This document shows, in pieces, positions 1 through 7,541 of a DNA stretch of 38,272 nt. Every line of letters begins with the position of its first letter. The stretch's first letter is position 1. The translations under genes were made by a program, and so were the position numbers. This DNA comes from Lachnospiraceae bacterium (GTDB lineage Bacteria; Bacillota; Clostridia; Lachnospirales; Lachnospiraceae). The notes under the pieces are model-generated. The model saw nothing but the letters and a program-made list of their open reading frames with translations, was not told the DNA's origin and made no database searches. The stretch covers positions 1-38,272 of the forward strand of contig JAFXQR010000010.1 of assembly GCA_017526985.1 (NCBI GenBank), in the 5' to 3' direction.

Positions 1-654
1 CGCCGGTGTGATTACTACACCAGTCGATCCAACGATCTCCTCAATCCACCTCTGCTCCTTGTCCGTCAAATATGAGATTTCAACACCGGATCGTATTGGC
101 AATTTCTTTTCATCAACAAAGCCCAGGAGTGTATCTGACAAATTGGATAACCATATGTACCTCTGTACTGTCTTACCACTCTCGCCGGCAGCTTCACCGA
201 TACTTTCTACGGTTCTGCCACCACCCGAACCCTGGTGCTTCATAGCATCAAACTTCATTCGATAAGCATGAGCCTTTTCGCTTGGAAGTATATCTTCACG
301 CTGGATGTTAGTGTCTACCATGGTTACGGTAGCTTCATCATCCGTGTAGTTCTTAATTAGAACCGGCATTGTCGCAAGCCCTGCAAGCTCACAGGCTCGC
401 TTTCGTCTATGACCGGCTATTATCTCATAACCACCTCCATCCATTCGTGGTCTGACAATTCCCGGCATCAGAACGCCATATTTTTTGATACTTTCAACCG
501 TTTCCTCCATCTTCTCATCATCCAAAACTCGAAATGGATGATTCTTAAATTCATGGAGATCCGATAAAGGAACCTCTGTAACGGCGGTATCATCTCCACC
601 AACAATATCAGCAAAAGAATTCAGTTTTATCTTTCCTGCTATACTCCTGCTCAT
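1..654 (-). CDS. parB: ParB/Spo0J-family partition protein, 3' end cut by window edge
   Basis: The frame stays open from an ATG at 654 to the window edge, giving 218 codons, so the C-terminus is missing. The N-terminal ParB nuclease-like domain is clear: a peptide matching EIIAGHRRKRAC, then a second box NIQREDILPSEKA, followed by a helix-turn-helix segment around residues 160-180 (SIGEAAGESGKTVQRYI). ParB proteins bind centromere-like sites and work with ParA to segregate DNA. Its ATG overlaps the parA stop in an ATGA junction, so the pair is translationally coupled. A chromosomal parABS pair usually sits near the origin beside gidB. Here the pair ends at lysS and has more AT-rich sequence than its neighbour, which fits the partition module of an integrated conjugative element. 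Family is certain; the mobile-element assignment is inference. Confidence 0.9.
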   Translation of the reverse strand, partial: MSRSIAGKIKLNSFADIVGGDDTAVTEVPLSDLHEFKNHPFRVLDDEKMEETVESIKKYGVLMPGIVRPRMDGGGYEIIAGHRRKRACELAGLATMPVLIKNYTDDEATVTMVDTNIQREDILPSEKAHAYRMKFDAMKHQGSGGGRTVESIGEAAGESGKTVQRYIWLSNLSDTLLGFVDEKKLPIRSGVEISYLTDKEQRWIEEIVGSTGVVITPA

Positions 655-1430
655 CCTGCAAGCACCTCCTTTGTCAAAGAGGTATATGCTTCAGCAACTT
701 TACCTTTTGGATCATGTTCATAAATGCTCACACCTATCGCTGATATTTCTGAAGCGCGAACAGACAGAGGAATGATGTTTTTGAAGAATCGGATCTGGCT
801 GCCATACCCTTCCTCAAGAAGCTGCATGATTTCTTTTGCATAATTTGTTCTGCCATCCACCATAGTCAGCAATATGCCTTCTATCTCAAGCTTAGGGTTG
901 ATCTGTCTCTTTACCTTGCGAACTGTTTTGATCAGCTGTTCCAATCCTTTAGCCGGCAGATATGCTGCCTGTACCGGTATAAGAACGCTGTCTGCCGCTG
1001 CGAGAGCGTTTATCGTAACCATTCCAAGTGAGGGAGTGCAGTCGATCAGGACATAATCATATTCCTGCTCGATCATACTCAGGTACTCTTTAAGTACAGT
1101 CTCCCTGCTCATTACATTTACAATAGATACTTCCAACCCGGATAGCTCAATATTGCTGGGCATCAGATCCACACCTTCCTCGTGGTGCAGAATTCCCTCT
1201 TGCGGATCTATGGTCTCTTCGTTTATAATCTTGCCAAGAACCGTGGCGAGCGTGTATTCCATCTCATCCGGCTCTTCATAACCAAGACTTGCGGTGAGCG
1301 AACCTTGTGCATCCGCATCGATCAGGATCACTTTCTTTCCTGCTTTTGCAAGTCCGATTCCTAAATTTGCGGCGGTTGTGGTCTTTCCCACCCCGCCTTT
1401 TTGATTGGCTATTGCTATCACTTTACACAT
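651..1430 (-). CDS. parA: ParA/Soj-family partition ATPase
   Basis: A 259-residue deviant-Walker-A ATPase. The P-loop KGGVGKTTTAANL lies at residues 11-23, followed by the ILIDADAQGS box near residue 40 and the YVLIDCTPSLG Walker B-type box. The open frame extends upstream to 1577, but the start at 1430 is preferred: AAGGAGG sits 6 bases upstream, and the protein then begins MCKVIAIANQKGG as is normal for the family. An ATG two codons earlier (1436) lies too close to the ribosome-binding site. ParA forms ATP-dependent dimers on DNA and moves ParB-bound cargo. It overlaps parB by 4 bases and follows two small ORFs. It probably serves an integrated element rather than the chromosome, judging from position and base composition. 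Confidence 0.92.
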   Translation of the reverse strand: MCKVIAIANQKGGVGKTTTAANLGIGLAKAGKKVILIDADAQGSLTASLGYEEPDEMEYTLATVLGKIINEETIDPQEGILHHEEGVDLMPSNIELSGLEVSIVNVMSRETVLKEYLSMIEQEYDYVLIDCTPSLGMVTINALAAADSVLIPVQAAYLPAKGLEQLIKTVRKVKRQINPKLEIEGILLTMVDGRTNYAKEIMQLLEEGYGSQIRFFKNIIPLSVRASEISAIGVSIYEHDPKGKVAEAYTSLTKEVLAG

Positions 1431-1444
1431 GAGCATCCTCCTTA

Positions 1445-1702
1445 TCAGAACTTTCTTCTGAAGTTCCTTTGCTTGTTTTTCCTCTGCTGCTGTTTCTTTT
1501 CGTATTTCAAATCCTTGAACGTTGCGAACTGTCGGAGTCTCGGTCCGGATCCTGAGTTCGGCATAATCTTTGAGCAACTCATCAGCTCTAATCCTTTTTC
1601 ACTTTGTACAAGCTCAATCACCCTTTTGATCTGGTATGATGTATTTGCCTGCACCCTTACATTTACAAGGTCTTCGGGAAACCTGGTGTTTCTGTTTTCC
1701 AT
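1445..1702 (-). CDS. Small basic protein of unknown function upstream of parA
   Basis: An 85-residue product with a strong ribosome-binding site (AGGAGGAG, about 8 bases before the ATG at 1702) and a stop 14 bases before the parA start, so it looks like the gene preceding parA in the same transcript. The C-terminal third is very basic and glutamine/lysine/arginine-rich (KYEKKQQQRKNKQRNFRRKF), which suggests nucleic-acid binding or disorder. The N-terminal half contains a plausible helix around residues 18-35. I do not recognise the family. Small basic proteins beside parAB on mobile elements are sometimes accessory regulators, but nothing here proves that role. Confidence 0.6.
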   Translation of the reverse strand: MENRNTRFPEDLVNVRVQANTSYQIKRVIELVQSEKGLELMSCSKIMPNSGSGPRLRQFATFKDLKYEKKQQQRKNKQRNFRRKF

Positions 1703-1716
1703 TGCGATATCTCCTC

Positions 1717-1797
1717 CTATGGCGACTTGTTTTTCCGCAGGCTCATGTGGTTTTTTGTGTGATGCAACAACACATGCACTATCGCTGTACCGTACAT
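1717..1797 (-). CDS. Putative 26-residue leader peptide
   Basis: An ATG at 1797 follows a strong AGGAAGGAGGAG ribosome-binding site (about 1806-1818) and opens a 26-codon frame, MYGTAIVHVLLHHTKNHM then SLRKNKSP. Its stop codon lies against the AGGAGGAG of the next ORF, so the two would be translationally coupled. The peptide has three adjacent-type histidines and a basic tail; no family is recognised. It lies between a hairpin/U-tract (1879-1924) and the parA operon, as an attenuation leader peptide might, but it could equally be a stand-alone small protein or chance. Confidence 0.4.
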   Translation of the reverse strand: MYGTAIVHVLLHHTKNHMSLRKNKSP

Positions 1798-1878
1798 TTG
1801 CGGTTCTCCTCCTTCCTGACCTGTAAATCTGAAAAATCTGACTGACAGTTCCAAAGATTTTTCACCATAACAACAGAC

Positions 1879-1924
1879 AAAAAAAGACACTCTCCAGAAA
1901 TTTCTTTCTTAGAAAGTGTCCTTA
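1879..1924 (-). terminator. Hairpin with U-tract at the element/lysS boundary
   Basis: On the minus strand an arm AAGGACACTTTC pairs with GAGAGTGTCTT (10 of 12 strict matches plus wobbles). A nested AGAAA/TTTCT stem lies in the loop, and the 3' arm runs into seven T residues. This is the form of an intrinsic terminator. It would stop read-through from lysS into the parA operon or attenuate a promoter just upstream. Confidence 0.65.
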
Positions 1925-2042
1925 AGTCTTACTATATTCGGTTATCCCGGAAACCTATCGAAACTTCATATTACCGCATATCTGCTCATTTCGATTGGAA
2001 TTTTTGCTGTACATTTGCATGACTTTCATCTTCGGTCAAGTC

Positions 2043-2071
2043 CGCAAACCCTTGTATTTACTAGGGTTGCG
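2043..2071. other. Candidate attachment site of an integrated element, 3' of lysS
   Basis: Arms CGCAAACCCT (2043-2052) and AGGGTTGCG (2063-2071) form a near-perfect inverted repeat around a 10-base AT-rich spacer, directly abutting the lysS stop codon. This arm-spacer-arm layout at a gene's 3' end matches tyrosine-recombinase core sites used by integrative elements. The sequence to the left carries parA/parB. No integrase is in the window, so the other end must be elsewhere. The stretch 1925-2042 holds no gene, only a weak TATAGT-like -10. Confidence 0.5.
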
Positions 2072-3721
2072 TCAGCTGAGGCTCTTCAAAGTCGGGAAGA
2101 GCAGCACATCGCGGATGGCCGGACTGTTTGTAAGCAACATAACCAAACGGTCGATGCCATAGCCGATACCACCGGTAGGCGGCATGCCGATCTCCAATGC
2201 ATTCAGGAAATCTTCGTCGGTGTGCTCTGCTTCATCGTCGCCTGCTGCCGCATTGGCATCCTGTGCCGCAAAGCGCTCTCTCTGATCGATCGGGTCGTTC
2301 AGCTCGGAATAAGCGTTGCACATCTCCCAACCGTTGATGAAGAGCTCGAAACGCTCTACATGGCCTTCATAGCCCGGTTTCTTCTTCGTCAGCGGTGATA
2401 CCTCGATGGGATGATCCATCACAAAGGTCGGCTGAACCATATGATCTTCGCAGAACTCCTCAAAGAAGAGATTCAGGATATCGCCCTTCTTGTGACGCTC
2501 TTCGTACTCTACGCCCTTTTCCTTCGCCAGTTTCTTGGCAGCCGCATCGTCCGGTACCTGTGCCGGATCGTCAAAGTCGATGCCGGTGTACTCTTTGACC
2601 GCATCTGCCATACGCAGACGCCGGAACGGCTTGCCGAAGTCCAGCTCGATATCGCCGTATTTAAATGTGGTCGTGCCGAGTACGGTCTGCGCCAGATGGC
2701 GGAACATCTCCTCGGTCAGATCCATCATGCCGTTATAATCGGTATATGCCTGATACAGCTCCATCAAAGTAAATTCCGGATTGTGTCTGGTATCCACGCC
2801 CTCATTACGGAACACGCGGCCGATCTCGAAGACACGCTCCATACCACCGACGATCAGTCTCTTCAGATAAAGCTCCAGAGAAATACGCAGCTTCAGGTCC
2901 TCATCCAGTGCATTGAAATGTGTCATGAACGGTCTGGCTGCCGCACCGCCGGCATTCGCTACCAGCATCGGGGTCTCCACTTCCATGAAATCCTTCTCTG
3001 CCAGGAACTTACGGATCTCCCAGATGATCTTGGAACGTTTCACAAACACATCACGGGAATCCAGGTTCATAGTCAGATCCACATAACGCTGACGATAGCG
3101 GGTATCCGTATCGGTCAGACCATGGAACTTCTCCGGCAGGATCTGCAGGGACTTGCTCAGCAATGTCATCTCGGTCGCATGGATCGAGATCTCACCGGTC
3201 ATCGTGCGGAACACATAGCCCTTCACACCGTAGATATCGCCGATATCACTCTTCTTAAAATCCGCATAAGCATCATCGCCCAGCGCATCCTTGGATACAT
3301 ACACCTGGATGTCGCCGTTACGGTCACGCAGATTGGCAAAGGATGCCTTACCCATCACGCGCTTAAACATCATACGGCCTGCAATAGACACATTGATCGG
3401 AGATGCATCCAGTACGGCACGTCTTGCTTCATACGCTGCTTTCTTGGAAGCACGGTATGCTGCAATGGTGTCGTTATCTGCACCTTCTGCCGGCTCCGGA
3501 AGCACTTCTTTTCCGACATAGTCCTTCAGGATCTCTTTTTCATGTGCCTCATAATCACGGATCGCTTCATCCGTATGATAGGTCTGGTCATACTTTGTGA
3601 TCACAAAAGGATCTTTGCCTGCTTCCTGCAGACCTGCCAGCTTCTCACGGCGTACTTTACGGAGCTGGTTTACATCCTGCTCCTGCGGTTTGTTCTGTTC
3701 ATTCTTTACCTGTTCTGCCAC
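2072..3721 (-). CDS. lysS: Lysyl-tRNA synthetase, class II
   Basis: A 549-residue cytoplasmic enzyme that charges tRNA-Lys with lysine. It has the N-terminal OB-fold anticodon domain and the three class II motifs: motif 1 FMEVETPML, motif 2 RVFEIGRVFRNEG with the ensuing RHNPEFT, and motif 3 GIGYGIDRLVMLL. The start is GTG at 3721 with AGGAG 7 bases upstream. The protein is about 45 residues longer than the roughly 500 usual for the family. The extra part lies in the N-terminal domain, around residues 65-105, between the DEAIRDYEAHEKE segment and the OB-fold, and is alanine- and charge-rich. The C-terminus FPTLKSLS ends at the candidate attachment site. It lies 25 bases after greA and shares its promoter. 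No terminator sits between its stop and the inverted repeat. Confidence 0.97.
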   Translation of the reverse strand: MAEQVKNEQNKPQEQDVNQLRKVRREKLAGLQEAGKDPFVITKYDQTYHTDEAIRDYEAHEKEILKDYVGKEVLPEPAEGADNDTIAAYRASKKAAYEARRAVLDASPINVSIAGRMMFKRVMGKASFANLRDRNGDIQVYVSKDALGDDAYADFKKSDIGDIYGVKGYVFRTMTGEISIHATEMTLLSKSLQILPEKFHGLTDTDTRYRQRYVDLTMNLDSRDVFVKRSKIIWEIRKFLAEKDFMEVETPMLVANAGGAAARPFMTHFNALDEDLKLRISLELYLKRLIVGGMERVFEIGRVFRNEGVDTRHNPEFTLMELYQAYTDYNGMMDLTEEMFRHLAQTVLGTTTFKYGDIELDFGKPFRRLRMADAVKEYTGIDFDDPAQVPDDAAAKKLAKEKGVEYEERHKKGDILNLFFEEFCEDHMVQPTFVMDHPIEVSPLTKKKPGYEGHVERFELFINGWEMCNAYSELNDPIDQRERFAAQDANAAAGDDEAEHTDEDFLNALEIGMPPTGGIGYGIDRLVMLLTNSPAIRDVLLFPTLKSLS

Positions 3722-3746
3722 GGTGGTTCTCCTAAATTAATACTGA

Positions 3747-4217
3747 TTATTTGATCTCAAGAATCTCATATTTGATGGTTCCGGCCGGTGCTTCCACCTC
3801 GATGGTGTCACCCTTCTTGCGGCCGATCAGCGCCTTGCCCAGCGGAGATGTATTGGAGATCTTGCCTTCCAGTGCATCTGCCTCACTAGCACCCTTGATC
3901 GCATAGGTATACTCTTCACCCAGCTCCAGATCCTTTACCTTTACCTTGCTGCCGAAATGTACGGTATTACGATCGCTCTTGCTCTCGTCAATGACCTCTA
4001 CATTCTTCAACAGGTTTTCCAAATACTCGATACGAGCTTCGATATCACGCTGCTCATCACGTGCTGCATCATATTCAGCGTTTTCCGAAAGGTCACCCTG
4101 CTCACGAGCTACTTTGATCTTCTGTGCAACTTCTTTTCTGCGAACAGAAATCAACTCATGCAGTTCTTCCTCAAATTTCAGTTTACCTTCTTGTGAGATC
4201 TGAATTTTCTCCGCCAT
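3747..4217 (-). CDS. greA: Transcription elongation factor GreA
   Basis: A 156-residue protein of normal family length. The N-terminal antiparallel coiled coil carries the conserved tip region REQGDLSENAEYDAARDEQ, whose acidic residues reach into the RNA polymerase secondary channel. The C-terminal FKBP-like domain includes the box NTSPLGKALIGRKKGD. GreA stimulates cleavage of backtracked transcripts. The ATG at 4217 follows AAGGAAAAAG. It is first in a greA-lysS transcript from the promoter at 4275-4303. Confidence 0.97.
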   Translation of the reverse strand: MAEKIQISQEGKLKFEEELHELISVRRKEVAQKIKVAREQGDLSENAEYDAARDEQRDIEARIEYLENLLKNVEVIDESKSDRNTVHFGSKVKVKDLELGEEYTYAIKGASEADALEGKISNTSPLGKALIGRKKGDTIEVEAPAGTIKYEILEIK

Positions 4218-4274
4218 TTCTTTTTCCTTCCTCTCTTTTAGATGTTAAGTAAGGTACATCTACCGTAAATATAG

Positions 4275-4303
4275 ATTTTACCTTTTTCTGCGTTGACTGT
4301 CAA
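4275..4303 (-). promoter_or_regulatory. Promoter of greA-lysS
   Basis: On the minus strand TTGACA (4303-4298), a 17-base spacer and TAAAAT (4280-4275), with a predicted start near 4268, about 50 bases before greA. Confidence 0.8.
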
Positions 4304-4326
4304 GGGACGGATCGACTCCGGCAAAA

Positions 4327-4372
4327 CACCTCATCCGCCCTTCGGGCACCTTCCCCTCAAGGGGAAGGCAAG
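4327..4372. repeat. 46-bp palindromic intergenic repeat, copy A
   Basis: The unit contains two potential hairpins: GCCC-TTC-GGGC (4337-4347) and a 9-bp stem CCTTCCCCT/AGGGGAAGG closed by CA. It is identical to copies B and C except that the first stem reads GCCC/GGGC instead of GGCC/GGCC, a compensatory change. In this copy the following bases extend the end into a further GGAAGGCA/TGCCTTCC inverted repeat. It lies between dusB and the greA promoter, 19 bases past the dusB stop. Confidence 0.85.
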
Positions 4373-4390
4373 GTGCCTTCCGCAAGGGTA

Positions 4391-5359
4391 TCATTCAATC
4401 ATCTCGATCAAACGCTCCAGGTCTTCGAGTTTTTCCATCTCGCAGGCCTGTTTGCGTAGCCGTGCCGCATGTGGGAAACCAGCCAGGTACCATGCGGCGT
4501 GTTTACGCATCTCCCGCATACCGATGTACTCGCCTTTGACCTCCATCTGCAGCTGCGCATGCTGTCTCAGTACCGTCTTGACCTCTTCCGCATCCGGCCT
4601 CGGCAGCATCTCGCCGCACTCCAGATAGTGCCGGATCTCTCGGAAGATCCACGGATTGCCCTGGGCCCCTCTGCCAATCATAATGGCATCCGCCCCGGTC
4701 TGTTCGATACAGCGTTTTGCCGCCTCCGGACTGTCGATATCCCCATTGGCGATCACCGGAATAGTCACGGCCTCTTTCACCTGCCGGATAATATCCCAGT
4801 CTGCCTTGCCGCTGTAGTACTGCTCTCTCGTCCTGCCGTGCACCGCGATGGCCGCCGCTCCGGCATCCTCCAGACGCTTTGCCATTTCCACCGCATTCAC
4901 ATGCGCATCATCAAAGCCTTTACGGATCTTTACCGTCACCGGCTTTTGGATCGCGCCGCTGATCGCGTGTACGATCTCCGCTGCCAGTTTCGGATCCTTC
5001 ATCAGCGCCGAGCCCTCGCCGTTATTTACGACTTTGGGCACCGGGCAGCCCATATTCAGGTCCAGCAGGGCAAAGGGCATTTCTTCTATACTATGTGCCA
5101 CCTCTGCCATCAGCTCCGGTTCCGAACCGAAGAGCTGCAGGGACACCGGCAGTTCGCGCTCATCAATCGCCATTAAACTTTCGGTATTTTTATTCCTGTA
5201 ATGGATCGCCTTGGCACTCACCATCTCCATACACAAAAGTCCCGCCCCCATCTGTTTGCACAGCAGACGGAAAGGCAGGTCTGTGACTCCGGCCATCGGA
5301 GCAAGTATGATGGGGATGTCTATAACGACATTCCCAATTTTTAATGCCTTCAAGTTCAT
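4391..5359 (-). CDS. dusB: tRNA-dihydrouridine synthase DusB
   Basis: A 322-residue flavoenzyme that reduces uridine to dihydrouridine in tRNA. It has the TIM-barrel opening IILAPMAGVTDLPFR, the catalytic cysteine C105 in LNMGCPVPK, and the FMN-phosphate box VIANGDIDSPE followed by GADAIMIGRGAQGNPWIF. Length is normal. The ATG at 5359 has no good Shine-Dalgarno in the preceding 15 bases; the nearest, GAGGTG, is about 14 bases away and belongs to repeat copy B. This suggests the repeat displaced the original leader, or that translation depends on coaX read-through. Repeats bracket the gene on both sides. Confidence 0.95.
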   Translation of the reverse strand: MNLKALKIGNVVIDIPIILAPMAGVTDLPFRLLCKQMGAGLLCMEMVSAKAIHYRNKNTESLMAIDERELPVSLQLFGSEPELMAEVAHSIEEMPFALLDLNMGCPVPKVVNNGEGSALMKDPKLAAEIVHAISGAIQKPVTVKIRKGFDDAHVNAVEMAKRLEDAGAAAIAVHGRTREQYYSGKADWDIIRQVKEAVTIPVIANGDIDSPEAAKRCIEQTGADAIMIGRGAQGNPWIFREIRHYLECGEMLPRPDAEEVKTVLRQHAQLQMEVKGEYIGMREMRKHAAWYLAGFPHAARLRKQACEMEKLEDLERLIEMIE

Positions 5360-5374
5360 AGATTGCTTTTGTTA

Positions 5375-5420
5375 CACCTCATCCGGCCTTCGGCCACCTT
5401 CCCCTCAAGGGGAAGGCAAG
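5375..5420. repeat. 46-bp palindromic intergenic repeat, copy B
   Basis: Same orientation and length as copy A. Its first stem is GGCC-TTC-GGCC and the second stem is CCTTCCCCT/AGGGGAAGG. It fills most of the 64-base gap between the coaX stop (5424) and the dusB start (5359). Confidence 0.85.
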
Positions 5421-5423
5421 GGG

Positions 5424-6200
5424 TTATCCCCTTGATGCATTCTTCTCGTAGATCATGCGCAGGCCATCGAGGGTGAGCATACGGTCATAGACCTCGATCA
5501 CATCGGTCTCGTCGGCGATGATGGAGCCCAGACCGCCGGTGGCTACGACTTTGATGTTGTCCAGGCCGGACTCTTCCTTTACTTTATTGACAATGTATTC
5601 CGTCTGGCCGATCTGCCCGTATACAAGGCCTGCCTGCATACTGGTCACGGTATTCTGTGCCAGAATGGAATCCGGCTTTTTGATCTCGACCTCCGGCAGT
5701 TTTGCGGTATCTTCCCACAATGCCTTGGCGCTGATCTTGATACCCGGTGCCGTGATGCCGGCTACAAATTCGCCCTTTTCGTTGACCAGGTCATAGGTGG
5801 TCGCCGTACCGAAATCCAGCACCAGTACCGGGCCGCCGTATTTTTCATAAGCGCCCACCGCATCCACGATACGATCCGGGCCGATCTCCTTGGGATTTTC
5901 CGTTACGATATGGATACCGGTCTTGAGTCCCGGCCCCACGATCATGGGCTTATGTCCCACATAACGCTCGATGGCACCTACCAGGGCGTGCATTACATTA
6001 GGCACTACGCTGGCTACGATCGCGCCTTCGATCTGTTCCTTCTTCATCCCGTTGTGAGATAACAGTCCCAAAATAGCCGCACCATACTCATCCGAGGTAC
6101 GCAGCGTGGATGTCATCAGTCGGAATGTATGCAACAGTTCCTTCTTTTCAAACAGCCCAAAGGTGATATTGGTATTTCCTACATCTACCGTCAGTAACAT
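5424..6200 (-). CDS. coaX: Type III pantothenate kinase
   Basis: A 258-residue kinase for the first step of coenzyme A synthesis. It shows the ASKHA-fold phosphate-1 loop [16 protein letters not shown], the [11 protein letters not shown] substrate box, and the second phosphate motif [13 protein letters not shown], all typical of CoaX rather than CoaA. The ATG at 6200 follows GGAGG and overlaps the end of the preceding gene by 10 bases, so translation is coupled. The C-terminus is short (ending NASRG), with the stop immediately next to repeat copy B. Confidence 0.96.
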   Translation of the reverse strand: MLLTVDVGNTNITFGLFEKKELLHTFRLMTSTLRTSDEYGAAILGLLSHNGMKKEQIEGAIVASVVPNVMHALVGAIERYVGHKPMIVGPGLKTGIHIVTENPKEIGPDRIVDAVGAYEKYGGPVLVLDFGTATTYDLVNEKGEFVAGITAPGIKISAKALWEDTAKLPEVEIKKPDSILAQNTVTSMQAGLVYGQIGQTEYIVNKVKEESGLDNIKVVATGGLGSIIADETDVIEVYDRMLTLDGLRMIYEKNASRG

Positions 6201-6565
6201 GGTTTATTCCTCCACATCGATTTTTTCATGCAAAACAAAACCCTGTAATACAGGCTCAGCGTCTCAAACAGTTCCTTGCGCTTCATACGCACCTGCCCTA
6301 CCATCAGCCCGGCAGACACCTCGTCGTAGAGATAGTCCTCCTCTGCCGCCTCGGTATGCATCAGTACGCCGCCTTCTTCATCAAAAGAGAGCGTGAACAC
6401 GCCGCCCACTTCCTCGGTAAACAGCACACACAAAATGTGCAGCTCCTCTTTCACCGCTTCCGGAAGATTGCCGTATTCCTGCTCATTGAAATAATATTTC
6501 TGCTCGTATGCGCTGGCACCGCAGAGCACACGCTTTTCCTCTTCTTTTGTCATCCTATCAGACAT
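6191..6565 (-). CDS. Conserved small protein, probably the DUF6145 family
   Basis: A 124-residue soluble protein starting [16 protein letters not shown]. The start at 6565 overlaps the birA stop codon region (TGA at 6560-6558); an upstream in-frame ATG at 6595 lies wholly inside birA and is unlikely. It is rich in acidic residues, has no membrane segment or catalytic motif I can name, and carries the block [19 protein letters not shown] in the middle. From memory the sequence resembles a Lachnospiraceae-specific domain of unknown function; this identification is moderate only. It sits between birA and coaX, overlapping both, so it is tightly coexpressed with cofactor genes. Confidence 0.75.
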   Translation of the reverse strand: MSDRMTKEEEKRVLCGASAYEQKYYFNEQEYGNLPEAVKEELHILCVLFTEEVGGVFTLSFDEEGGVLMHTEAAEEDYLYDEVSAGLMVGQVRMKRKELFETLSLYYRVLFCMKKSMWRNKPCY

Positions 6566-7541
6566 AACCGTATATACCTCTGACCGATACTTCACCGGAT
6601 GCTACCGTTCTGGCGCCGCCGCCTTTGACATTTACGATCAGCTCGCCCCGGTCATTGATGCCTTCCGCCACGCCTTCGTACTCACCCTTCGGATCCAGCA
6701 CCCGCACTTCCCTGCCGCGGTTCACCAGATAGCTGTCGTAGATATTGACAAAATCCGACACATCCTGATGTTCCACAAACAGTCCGTAATAATATTCAAA
6801 ATAATCCATCACACCCAGAATGATCTGCGCACGGTCCACCGGCATTCCCTTCTCCAGCTTGAGTGATGTCGCCTTATCCAGCAGTTCCTCATCAAACTCC
6901 ATCTGGTTCACATTGATGCCCACACCTACGATCACATTGTGGATGTAATCCGGCTCCGCATCCATCTCGGTTAAGATCCCGCACACCTTCTTATTCCCGA
7001 TCAGCACATCGTTGGGCCACTTGATGCCCACCGGCAGCTCCGGATGCAGATGATGGATCACTTCCGCCACACTCACCGCCATCAGCAATGTGAGCATGGA
7101 TGCGTTATTGGGTGAAAAATCCGGCCGCAGCAACAGCGACATATAGATATTCTGCCCCGCCGGCGATACCCATGTGCGTCCCCTGCGTCCTTTGCCTGCA
7201 TTCTGTTTATCTGCCACGACCAATGCGCCATGCACCGCACCTTCCTCCGCCACGAGCTTTGCATACTCGTTGGTAGAAGTCAGCTCCCTGCGGAAATACA
7301 CTTTCCGTCCGGCCCACTGCGTATTCACCCTGCTCATCAGCTCACATGCACTGATCAGATCCGGGTAGCTCAGCAGCTTATAGCCCTTATTGGTCACCGC
7401 CTCGATATCATAGCCTTCCGCCTGCAGCTGCTTGATCACCTTCCAGACCGCCGTACGCGACACGCCGAAGCGCTCGCACAGCTCCTGCCCGGAGATATGA
7501 TCCTGGCTGTTGCGGATGGCTCTTAAGATCTCTGATTTCAT
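6558..7541 (-). CDS. birA: Bifunctional biotin operon repressor / biotin-protein ligase
   Basis: A 327-residue protein that attaches biotin to carrier proteins and can repress biotin genes. Residues about 1-60 form a winged helix ([19 protein letters not shown]). The ligase domain contains the adenylate loop KGRRGRTW, then KWPNDVL and CGILTEM, and a C-terminal SH3-like domain ends in [13 protein letters not shown]. The DNA-binding domain makes it the bifunctional type. Its ATG overlaps the argF stop as ATGA, and its own stop overlaps the next gene. No BirA operator was recognised here. Confidence 0.96.
   Translation of the reverse strand: MKSEILRAIRNSQDHISGQELCERFGVSRTAVWKVIKQLQAEGYDIEAVTNKGYKLLSYPDLISACELMSRVNTQWAGRKVYFRRELTSTNEYAKLVAEEGAVHGALVVADKQNAGKGRRGRTWVSPAGQNIYMSLLLRPDFSPNNASMLTLLMAVSVAEVIHHLHPELPVGIKWPNDVLIGNKKVCGILTEMDAEPDYIHNVIVGVGINVNQMEFDEELLDKATSLKLEKGMPVDRAQIILGVMDYFEYYYGLFVEHQDVSDFVNIYDSYLVNRGREVRVLDPKGEYEGVAEGINDRGELIVNVKGGGARTVASGEVSVRGIYGYV

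Noticed and set aside
1431-1577. N-terminal extension of ParA, open back to 1577
   Set aside because: The extra residues overlap a well-initiated small ORF in another frame and do not look like ParA; AAGGAGG is placed for the ATG at 1430.
2411-3754. 447-codon open frame antisense to lysS
   Set aside because: Shadow of lysS: no ribosome-binding site, residue composition typical of an antisense frame, while lysS has all catalytic motifs.
4327-5420. Insertion sequence bracketing dusB (two same-orientation repeats)
   Set aside because: dusB is a housekeeping gene, the repeats have no transposase or target duplications, and a third copy lies far away without such cargo.
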